A stretch of 48,056 nucleotides of DNA from Saprospiraceae bacterium (GTDB lineage Bacteria > Bacteroidota > Bacteroidia > Chitinophagales > Saprospiraceae): NCBI GenBank assembly GCA_029263015.1, contig JAJCYI010000201.1, forward strand, positions 1-48,056. Reading direction: 5' to 3'. Positions 41,952 through 48,056 of the stretch are shown here, in pieces. Within the stretch, counting starts at the first letter, position 1; the number at the start of each line of letters is the position of its first letter. A program made the position numbers and the translations under genes. The notes beneath the pieces were generated by a model. The model had not been told where the DNA came from and ran no database searches. It saw only the letters and a list, made by a program, of their open reading frames with translations.

Positions 41952-43401
41952 AATAAAAGAGAAATTGAGTGGTCACCGCACTGGAGTAGATGTGGATGCT
42001 TTGTGGAATACCATTGAGCCGGATGTAGATGCTATCAATGCTCAGAACCGCAATAAACGCAGGGGTCTTGTCTGGTTTTTATTTTTTGGCCTTTTGCTGT
42101 TGGGCAGTAGTGTTGGTTTTTATTTTTTGAACAATACCGAAAATGAAAAATTGATTAAAAATAGAATAGAAAAAATTGCTGATGGAAATTTATTGAATGA
42201 TAATAAAGAAGTAACGAGTCCAAATACTGATAGAAATGAAAATAATGAGAAATCAATATTAGCGTTGAAAATATTGGAAAAAGACGATACTGGTGGGGTT
42301 TTATATGAATATAATGAAAAACCTAAACAACAGTTGTTTAATGGAATAAATAAACCAAACAATGAAACTATAAACCAAAATCGGACAGAGATAATATTAA
42401 ATTCAGTTGCCGGAAAAAACACGCTTTTAAATAATCCAAATGGAAAATTAATCAGTGAATCTATTATTATAGAAAATATTCAAAATGTTGATTTAGAAAA
42501 AACCCAAGCGCCGATGGTGCGCACTCCTGAATTGATCCAAAAACTGAAAACCGCTCCTCTATCTTTTTTAATTTATGAAAAAGAAATAACTGCCTATTTT
42601 ACAAAACCAATTTCTCTTGTTGAGACAAAACCAATCATTGAAAATCCTGCTGACCTGGTTTTACCAGAAGAGAAAAGGCATCGAACCTCCAAAAATGCAG
42701 TTCGTTTTTCTGTGGGGTTAAATGCTGGAATTAGTTATGCTGACCGTTCATTGGGAGAAGCTGATTCTGTTGGGAATGAATATTTGAAAATAAGGGAAAC
42801 AACCGAAAAAAGTTTGGAAACCGTGCATTTTGGCTTGCAATTTAATGCTCGCCATAAATCAGGATTTGAAATCACTTCGGGAATTCAATATACCAGGATT
42901 ACAGAATTGTTTGAAATTGAAAATGAAACGGTCAATACGGATTCTATTCCTGGCATCAAGTATTATGGAGTCAATCCAAATAATGACACGATCCCTGTTT
43001 TTGGAATGGTGCCGCATACGACGACGATCCAAAAACACAAGAAATATTACAACCGCTATACCATGTTCGACATTCCTGTGCTGGTGGGCTACCACCATGA
43101 AAATGGCAACTGGTCACTTGGTGCACAAGCGGGCATTTTTGCCAATATATCACTGAAGGCAAGCGGTCGGTTCTTAATTGATGAAAGTGAGGATGTAGAT
43201 ATTGAGCCAAACTTCAAATCAAGCGTTGGTCTAAGTTATTATATTGGGTTTTCCGCAGGATATAAATTAAGTGATAATCTCGAAATAAACATTTCTCCAT
43301 ACGTTCGGCACTTTACCAAAAACTTTACCCAACCTTCTTACTCGCTGTCACAGAAATACACCCTGTATGGCATCAATGCGGGCATCAACTATTGGTTTTA
43401 G
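41926..43401 (+). CDS. Anti-sigma-like anchor fused to an outer-membrane-type barrel
   Basis: Product of 491 residues. Residues 1-45 are a soluble helix-rich segment (LFENKIKEKLSGHRTGVDVDALWNTIEPDVDAINAQ), typical of the proteins that sit behind ECF sigma factors in Bacteroidota. A single membrane helix lies at 48-68 (LVWFLFFGLLLLGSSVGFYF). An Asn/Lys/Glu-rich linker of about 190 residues follows. Residues about 262-491 read as a PorT-type eight-strand barrel (VRFSVGLNAGISYADR ... FNARHKSGFEITSGIQY ... LSYYIGFSAGYKLSDNLEINISPYVRHF ... YGINAGINYWF). There is no signal peptide, so the protein may span both membranes as sensor and anti-sigma factor. This is inference. Confidence 0.8.
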   Translation: MKWQLFENKIKEKLSGHRTGVDVDALWNTIEPDVDAINAQNRNKRRGLVWFLFFGLLLLGSSVGFYFLNNTENEKLIKNRIEKIADGNLLNDNKEVTSPNTDRNENNEKSILALKILEKDDTGGVLYEYNEKPKQQLFNGINKPNNETINQNRTEIILNSVAGKNTLLNNPNGKLISESIIIENIQNVDLEKTQAPMVRTPELIQKLKTAPLSFLIYEKEITAYFTKPISLVETKPIIENPADLVLPEEKRHRTSKNAVRFSVGLNAGISYADRSLGEADSVGNEYLKIRETTEKSLETVHFGLQFNARHKSGFEITSGIQYTRITELFEIENETVNTDSIPGIKYYGVNPNNDTIPVFGMVPHTTTIQKHKKYYNRYTMFDIPVLVGYHHENGNWSLGAQAGIFANISLKASGRFLIDESEDVDIEPNFKSSVGLSYYIGFSAGYKLSDNLEINISPYVRHFTKNFTQPSYSLSQKYTLYGINAGINYWF

Positions 43402-43413
43402 GGTTTGTACATA

Positions 43414-43483
43414 GGTGACTGGTGATTAGTGATTAGCGATTAGATTCTACTAATCACTAATCACCAGCCATTAATCTCTAATC
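43414..43483. repeat. Ten in-phase heptads forming a hairpin terminator
   Basis: Exactly 70 bp readable as ten 7-mers (GGTGACT, GGTGATT, AGTGATT, AGCGATT, AGATTCT, ACTAATC twice, ACCAGCC, ATTAATC, TCTAATC). The two halves form an 18-bp perfect stem (43419-43436 / 43450-43467). It lies just after the barrel gene. Confidence 0.9.
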
Positions 43484-43604
43484 CCCCTCCCTTTCTTCCT
43501 TTCCTGAAAAAATTGTAATTTCACCATCTAAATTTCAATCATTAGGGTTGAAGCAACACAACTATTCCACCAATTGTATTAGCATTGCTTAAACGAAACC
43601 GTTC

Positions 43605-44672
43605 ATGCGTAACTCTATTGTAACAACCCTACTGCTATTTGTGTCCATAGCAGCTTTTGGGCAGCCCGATATGGCTCCTGTTCCAGTTGACACATTGCTT
43701 CCCGTTGGAATTTTTGACATACTGCAGTCCGATGGTTTTATGGAAATTTCTGTGAAGACAGACATGACCCATCTTCTTGAAAATAAGAAAATCTCAAATG
43801 AATATCAGAATGGAAAATTTATGTTTAAAACGGACGACAAGGTTTCTCGAACGCTTCCGGTGAGGGTTAAATGCAGGGGGCGCTATCGCAGGATGAGATG
43901 TGATTTCCCTCCGCTTAAGCTCAAATTTAAAAAAAATGACTTAGCTGCCCATGAACTCAATGAATTCAATGAGATAAAACTAGTGACTCATTGCATGAAC
44001 GAACGAGAAAAAAGTAAAGAACTGGTATTACGTGAATATATCGCTTACAAGTTGTGCAATATATTGACTCCAGGAAGTTTTAGGGTACAGCTGGTGAAAG
44101 TCCGATACCTCAATACCAAAAAGAAACCCAAAAAAATAAAAGGATGGGGCATTCTTATCGAAGACTCAGACGAATTGGCCCACCGGATGGGAGGGTCTAA
44201 ATATGACAAGATGGGTATACCGGCTGAATGTTTTAATACGGAGCAGGAAAAAATAATAGCGCTGTTCAATTATATGATCGGCAACACAGATTGGAGCTGT
44301 ATGATGTCACGTAACGTTGAATTCATAAAATATTCGGATACGGACATAGCCGTCGTCCCCTATGATTTTGATTTTGCTGGATTGGTGAATGCACCTTATG
44401 CGGTAGCTAATGCAGGTTTAGGACAACAAACCATTATGGATAGGGTGTACTTAGGAGAAAAGGCCACAACAGTGGAAATGAGGCCAGTATTCCAACATTT
44501 TATTGATAATAAAAATGCTATTTTAACTACAATTGATAATAACAAGTTACTAAAGGTCGAATCAAAAGATGAGATGAAAGCTTATTTGCAAAGCTTTTTT
44601 GATATTATCGGAGATGAAGAAACTGCGGTGAAGAAATTATTTCCAGAAAAAAATGAGGAGGGGGATAAGTAG
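43605..44672 (+). CDS. CotH-kinase-like secreted protein
   Basis: Product of 355 residues with a signal peptide (1-19, AAFGQ). Its plan resembles CotH-type proteins: LPVRVKCRGRYRRMRCDFPPLKLKFKK (near 85-112), EIKLVTHC...KELVLREYIAYKLCN, VRYLNT...GILIEDSDELAHRMGG. Late in the protein, ALFNYMIGNTDWSCMMSRNVEFIKY and AVVPYDFDFAGLVNAPYA carry the conserved Asn/Asp expected for metal-ATP binding. Fungal and Bacillus CotH are atypical secreted kinases; activity here is unproven. The family is often linked elsewhere to DUF4956 genes; the DUF4956 gene in this window lies 8 kb away. Confidence 0.7.
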   Translation: MRNSIVTTLLLFVSIAAFGQPDMAPVPVDTLLPVGIFDILQSDGFMEISVKTDMTHLLENKKISNEYQNGKFMFKTDDKVSRTLPVRVKCRGRYRRMRCDFPPLKLKFKKNDLAAHELNEFNEIKLVTHCMNEREKSKELVLREYIAYKLCNILTPGSFRVQLVKVRYLNTKKKPKKIKGWGILIEDSDELAHRMGGSKYDKMGIPAECFNTEQEKIIALFNYMIGNTDWSCMMSRNVEFIKYSDTDIAVVPYDFDFAGLVNAPYAVANAGLGQQTIMDRVYLGEKATTVEMRPVFQHFIDNKNAILTTIDNNKLLKVESKDEMKAYLQSFFDIIGDEETAVKKLFPEKNEEGDK

Positions 44673-44721
44673 TCGAGGTTAAATAAGATAGTCAATTTAT
44701 TTATGCACTGTTCCTAAAAAC

Positions 44722-44760
44722 ATTTCGGGCCAGAAGGAAGTAAACCGTCTGGCCCGAAAT
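44722..44760. terminator. Bidirectional hairpin between convergent genes
   Basis: Perfect 13-bp stem ATTTCGGGCCAGA / TCTGGCCCGAAAT with a 13-nt loop, between the CotH-like gene and the small minus-strand gene. No strong T-tract on either side. Confidence 0.65.
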
Positions 44761-44782
44761 ATAATGGAGGAACAATAATATC

Positions 44783-45010
44783 TCAATCTTCAGTGGATGT
44801 CTTTTTCTTGCTGGGTGTGCCAGTTTCAGTGAATTTTTTACCTCCCCAGCGACCCTGCCATTCAACGGTTTTTCCGATAGTTTGATATTTGATGAAAGCC
44901 TCTTTAGCGGCTTCTTTTGTATTGCGGTGCATAGTTATATTGTTGGGGATTGTCTTTATAGTAAAGTAATATTTACCCTCTGCGTAATCGAATTTTTTTC
45001 CAGATCTCAT
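44783..45010 (-). CDS. Small basic protein of unknown function
   Basis: Product of 75 residues, Lys-rich, with a compact beta/alpha pattern (KYYFTIKTIPNNITMHRNTKEAAKEAFIKYQTIGKTVEWQGRWGGKKFTETG) and a charged tail ending STED. I do not recognise the family. The composition and codon use are coding-like, and the bidirectional hairpin just beyond its stop supports a real gene. It lies downstream of rpsU on the same strand, 128 bp away, so co-expression with the ribosomal gene is possible. Confidence 0.65.
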   Translation of the reverse strand: MRSGKKFDYAEGKYYFTIKTIPNNITMHRNTKEAAKEAFIKYQTIGKTVEWQGRWGGKKFTETGTPSKKKTSTED

Positions 45011-45138
45011 ATTGCTGTTTTTTGTTTAAAAACTATTTTTAGGAATAATAAATACACGTAAGGAATTGGGTTGAAATAACCTGCTCAAATTGGTCAATTT
45101 ATTTATGGCCGCATTCCTAATGTAATAGGATTACTGAA

Positions 45139-45330
45139 TTATAGTAAGCCCTGTGATTTCCGCTGCTTATAAACTGCTTTTAATACTTCTTTTCTCCGTT
45201 TTACAGATGGTTTGGTAAATTCTTTCCTACTCCTCAATTCATTACGGAGTTTGGTATCGCGGTGCTTTCTCCGATAACGTCGTATCGCCTTTTCAATACC
45301 TTCCCCACTTTTAACTTCGATTATAAGCAT
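45139..45330 (-). CDS. rpsU: 30S ribosomal protein S21
   Basis: Product of 63 residues, the short form of bS21. Recognisable features: EVKSGEGIEKAIRRYRRKHRDTKLRNELRSRKEFTKPSVKRRKEVLKAVYK. bS21 sits at the 30S platform near the anti-Shine-Dalgarno; in Flavobacteriia it helps mask it, and rpsU itself is unusual there in having a Shine-Dalgarno. Here the 20 nt before the ATG (ATTATTTAAT directly upstream) show no AGGAGG-like run, so that autoregulatory logic is not visible. A -7 element lies about 290 nt upstream (45619-45626). Confidence 0.95.
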   Translation of the reverse strand: MLIIEVKSGEGIEKAIRRYRRKHRDTKLRNELRSRKEFTKPSVKRRKEVLKAVYKQRKSQGLL

Positions 45331-45910
45331 ATTAAATAATAAATTTAGCCAGCAGGGCAGATGTCATATTTTATTAAAGGACACCTTGCATAGAATTGCT
45401 GAATTAAAGAAAAACAAATGATGGCTTATGGACAGAGAATCTACGAAAACCCACACCCAATAAAAATATGATTTGCTATACCTTTTGAAGACGATTTGCG
45501 GAAAGTCAGCCGAACTGGCCAAAAAGGAGAAAACAATTCACACCAAAAATGCAGGATATTCACAAAAAGCTGCTGTGACAACAGTGTTAATTTGCTAATC
45601 TGCTCAAAAGCACGGGCGCAAAGGTACGAAAAATCGAGAAATAATGAATTTATAGAGATAGGTAGCTCATTGTCAGTTATTTATGTTGTGCGTTGATGAA
45701 TTTTGTTGAACGTCAATGAAAGCCAGCTTCTTAGTCAAGGGGCTGTTAGGGCAGTGCTTTTTGCAATTACATCTTGGCTTGTTGGCAGACAGGATTTTAC
45801 TGCGGGAATGACAAATAAGGCGCAGCAGGTTTTAATTTAAAGTGGTTTAACAATGTCAATAAAATTGAATTACTTTGCCAGCATTATTAATGAATTTATT
45901 GAATCCATTT
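45331..45910. other. 580-bp region between divergent rpsU and the cytochrome gene
   Basis: No convincing gene. A minus-strand -7 element (TACCTTTG) lies at 45619-45626 and could start a leader of about 285 nt before rpsU or a separate small RNA. No tRNA-like fold was found. The plus-strand TTACTTTG near 45870 is a one-mismatch -7 candidate for the cytochrome gene. Confidence 0.45.
45619..45626 (-). promoter_or_regulatory. Putative -7 element upstream of rpsU
   Basis: Minus strand reads TACCTTTGCG, a strong match to the -7 element of highly expressed Bacteroidota genes. No clear TTG at -33. Confidence 0.45.
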
Positions 45911-46363
45911 ATGAAAAGAACTATAATTTCAATTTTTGTTTTAACTGCTATTTTCTTCCTTTCTTGTTTTTCGGAAAGTGATGACAAATGCAACAGCGGC
46001 CCTATTATTATGCCCATCAATCCAAATGGGGATAGCGAGCTGGCGTTGCTAATGCGGGACATTTTTGAAGATGGCATGAAAGCCAAAGAAAAGATTAAGA
46101 AAGGTGAAATTCCCGACCTTCTAATCGATTTTGAAAATATCCACACTGCAAATGCCACAGAGCCTGAAAAGGCAGCTTCACCAACATTTAAAGTACATGC
46201 CCTGTCGTACATACAGGCTGTGAATGCTTTGAAAAATGCTGATAGAAATAATCTGGAAAAATCCCATACCGACATGGTAGATGCTTGTATGAATTGCCAT
46301 AAGGCACTTTGCCCAGGGCCGATGGTAAAGATCAAAAAGATGTATTTGGGAGCGCTTGATTGA
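45911..46363 (+). CDS. Cytochrome c-type lipoprotein
   Basis: Product of 150 residues. The ATG at 45911 starts a lipoprotein signal (MKRTIISIFVLTAIFFLSC, Cys19); the upstream TTG at 45875 is unlikely. The mature part is helical, with ELALLMRDIFEDGMKAKEKIKKGEIPDL, and ends with a c-type heme motif CMNCH (Cys126, Cys129, His130) followed by KALCPGPMVKIKKM. A mono-heme, four-helix cytochrome c'-like fold is plausible. It should be an outer-membrane-anchored periplasmic electron carrier or heme sensor. Single gene, convergent with the MATE transporter. Confidence 0.8.
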   Translation: MKRTIISIFVLTAIFFLSCFSESDDKCNSGPIIMPINPNGDSELALLMRDIFEDGMKAKEKIKKGEIPDLLIDFENIHTANATEPEKAASPTFKVHALSYIQAVNALKNADRNNLEKSHTDMVDACMNCHKALCPGPMVKIKKMYLGALD

Positions 46364-46392
46364 TAGGTTTGTTAATTGGAAATTCCGACTAC

Positions 46393-47754
46393 TTAGGTGA
46401 TCTTCTTCTCCCAACTTTTGAACAGTTTCCACAACAACCAAATGCAGACCCCCAGCATAATCACATTGGAAGGCACGCCACCATAATAGACACCATTTAC
46501 ACCAAAAAACAAAGGCAATATTATTACTGCCGGAACAAACAATAAGAGATCTCTCATAATGGAGAGCAGACCTGCTTGCTTGGCTTTCCCAATGGCCTGG
46601 AACATAGTTGTGCTCATAAAAAACAAAGGGTACAGTGGCAGGGTGGAAATCATCATCCTGAAATTCAAAATATCTGTATTGCTGAGTACCGCATCAGGCA
46701 GCATCCATGACAGGACGGTGCCAGGGAAAATCATAATGAGCAACCAGCAACATGCAATGAGCAACGTACTGGATAGTGAGAAAATCTTAAATGCACTTTT
46801 TACCCGGGCAAGTTTTTGGGCGCCAAAATTAATCCCTACCACTGGCTGCATGGCCATAGCGAATCCAAACCCCGGAAACAACATCAGTAATAAAATCCGA
46901 TAGCTTGCCCCCATTAATGCAATGTCCCAATCGCCTCCGTAAATGTCAATCATTTTAAAAACGACGGACTGCTGTACAAAAAACATGATCTGTAACATCA
47001 TGGCTGAAACGCCAATTTTCAATATTGGGCCCACCATCTTTTTTTCAAGGCTATATGTTTTTAAATCAACCGTGTAATTTGTCTTTTTCCTAAAAAAATA
47101 AATTAGGCCAATTAATGTAAATATACCCATTGAAATAACAGTGGCCCATGCAGCACCAGCCACGCCCATATTTAGGACTCCAATAAAAATGGGATTTAAA
47201 ATAATATTCAAAACGGCAGCGGAAATAGAGTGAGTCATCGCCTCTTTTATTTTCCCTTCAGCCCGGATAAGCATATTCAAGTCAACTGCATAAATCCTGA
47301 AAAAGGCGCCAAACAAAGTGATTCGGTAATAGGTGACGCCCATATCTAAAATGTCACCTTCCCCACCAAGCATACCGATCAAATCCCTCGCAAAATAAAT
47401 CCCAAACAACATCAAAACAGCTGAAACAATAGCTGCAAGGATGGTCACGCTGCCAAAGACCTTTCCTTGTTTCTCTTTGTCGTCTGCACCGATGGCCACA
47501 CTTAATATGGAGGATCCTCCAACACCGATCATGGCAGACATTCCTGCAGTGATAAAGGTGAGTGGGAATGCAAGTGATACTGCGGCCAACGCATCCTGCC
47601 CAGCAAGTTGCCCGACAAACAAGCCGTCAAAGAAAGCGTTGATCCCGTTGATGGACATCCCGATGATGGCAGGCAGGGAGAGCTGGCGCATTAGCCGCCA
47701 GATGTCATCTTGAAGTATGGAATTGGTAAGTACGGATTTGTTAGTATTGGCCAT
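46393..47754 (-). CDS. MATE-family efflux transporter
   Basis: Product of 453 residues from the ATG at 47754 (MANTNKSVLTNSILQ); the frame is open to 47817 but the added residues are unlikely. Twelve hydrophobic helices are arranged in two six-helix halves. The first half shows LSLPAIIGMSINGINAFFDGLFVGQLAGQDALAAVSLAFPL and the second FPGFGFAMAMQPVVGINFGAQKLARVKSAFKI, both diagnostic of MATE/NorM-type proteins. It exports cationic compounds or drugs with Na+ or H+. The substrate is unknown. No regulator gene is adjacent, and upstream DNA has a plus-strand TTACTTTG rather than a clear minus-strand promoter. Confidence 0.93.
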   Translation of the reverse strand: MANTNKSVLTNSILQDDIWRLMRQLSLPAIIGMSINGINAFFDGLFVGQLAGQDALAAVSLAFPLTFITAGMSAMIGVGGSSILSVAIGADDKEKQGKVFGSVTILAAIVSAVLMLFGIYFARDLIGMLGGEGDILDMGVTYYRITLFGAFFRIYAVDLNMLIRAEGKIKEAMTHSISAAVLNIILNPIFIGVLNMGVAGAAWATVISMGIFTLIGLIYFFRKKTNYTVDLKTYSLEKKMVGPILKIGVSAMMLQIMFFVQQSVVFKMIDIYGGDWDIALMGASYRILLLMLFPGFGFAMAMQPVVGINFGAQKLARVKSAFKIFSLSSTLLIACCWLLIMIFPGTVLSWMLPDAVLSNTDILNFRMMISTLPLYPLFFMSTTMFQAIGKAKQAGLLSIMRDLLLFVPAVIILPLFFGVNGVYYGGVPSNVIMLGVCIWLLWKLFKSWEKKIT

Positions 47755-47866
47755 AAGAAGGGGCGAAGGTCGGAATCTAATATGAATCTCCGATTTTGTG
47801 TTGCAGATGACTTTCATAAAAAGGAGATTTTAGTAAAAATTATACGAGGCGCTTTACTTTGCGGCA

Positions 47867-47943
47867 TGAGGGAGTAGGGAAAAATTAACCTACCCACCCA
47901 AACTTGTTCTTTTTGAGGGAGTAGGCAATAAATAAGCTACCCA
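47867..47943. repeat. 30-bp imperfect direct repeats near the window end
   Basis: TGAGGGAGTAGG...CTACCCA occurs at 47867-47896 and 47914-47943. An inverted relative of the second end (CCAAAATGGGTAG) closes the window at 48044-48056, hinting at a larger dyad element that continues beyond the window. Confidence 0.6.
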
Positions 47944-48056
47944 ATTTTGCGAAGTTATTTTTTCTTGTAAAAGTGCTTGAAAAACTAAGAATAGTGGGGC
48001 TATGGTTCTTTTTTCAAGTGTTTTTAGAAGGAAAAAGAACGAGCCAAAATGGGTAG

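Noticed and set aside
45496-45696. 66-codon plus-strand frame upstream of the cytochrome gene
   Set aside because: Runs across a minus-strand -7 element, with random-looking composition.
1-48056. tRNA, rRNA, CRISPR or prophage content
   Set aside because: No tRNA T-loop sequence with a matching cloverleaf, no rRNA, no spacer-repeat array and no phage structural genes were seen by eye.
1-48056. Treating every TAnnTTTG match as a promoter
   Set aside because: The pattern has six fixed bases, so about 24 chance matches are expected over both strands of the window; only intergenic, correctly oriented matches were listed, at modest confidence.

Overview
The window looks like a chromosomal segment of a Bacteroidota bacterium, most likely of the Saprospiria (Lewinella/Haliscomenobacter-like). 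That placement is inferred from gene types and intergenic style, because no rRNA gene is present. Supporting signs are a type IX secretion C-terminal sorting domain, an Oar-like TonB receptor, DUF6089, DUF2490 and OmpA-type outer-membrane proteins, an ECF sigma factor coupled to a membrane-anchored partner, a short S21 protein and several TAnnTTTG promoter -7 elements. I found no tRNA, rRNA or CRISPR array.

Layout. 0-9 kb: a truncated TPR protein, a lipoprotein with two metal-binding-like repeats, a T9SS cargo protein, a secreted erythromycin-esterase-like protein and a large TonB-dependent receptor. 8.7-9.9 kb: a small island with a MITE-like element, a MntA/HepT (type VII) toxin-antitoxin pair, two near-identical terminator hairpins and a 22-bp dyad repeat. 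9.9-17.1 kb, mostly minus strand: an amidohydrolase-like protein without its HxH motif, a DUF3298 lipoprotein, an OmpA-like lipoprotein, a TonB-C protein, RecO, a broken YdeI-type gene and a VOC protein. 17.3-24.4 kb: a sodium/solute symporter with a small membrane partner, divergent from coaX (possible pantothenate uptake plus phosphorylation), then an outer-membrane barrel and two paralogous TPR proteins. 24.4-27.8 kb: DUF6089 and DUF2490 barrels and a small lipoprotein.

27.9-35.6 kb is the most unusual stretch. A P-loop NTPase is translationally coupled to an ABC half-transporter with degenerate motifs. A secreted beta-helix protein follows. Convergent to these is a DUF4956 - HlyD-like - TolC-like operon that contains no pump of its own. 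I read this as a candidate uncharacterised envelope-spanning export or assembly system.

36.2-48 kb: a TPR lipoprotein, a glycogen-binding-fold/helix-hairpin-helix fusion, DUF1761, a large Ig/CILP-like lipoprotein, a second MITE of the same family with an 8-bp target duplication, an ECF sigma factor overlapping a gene that joins an anti-sigma-like anchor to an outer-membrane-type barrel, a CotH-like secreted protein, rpsU, a cytochrome c lipoprotein and a MATE transporter.

Intergenic DNA is highly patterned. There are at least twelve loci of 7-bp-phased repeats in different words, several long dyads whose arms are themselves palindromic, an 86-bp duplicated terminator module and many strong bidirectional terminators.
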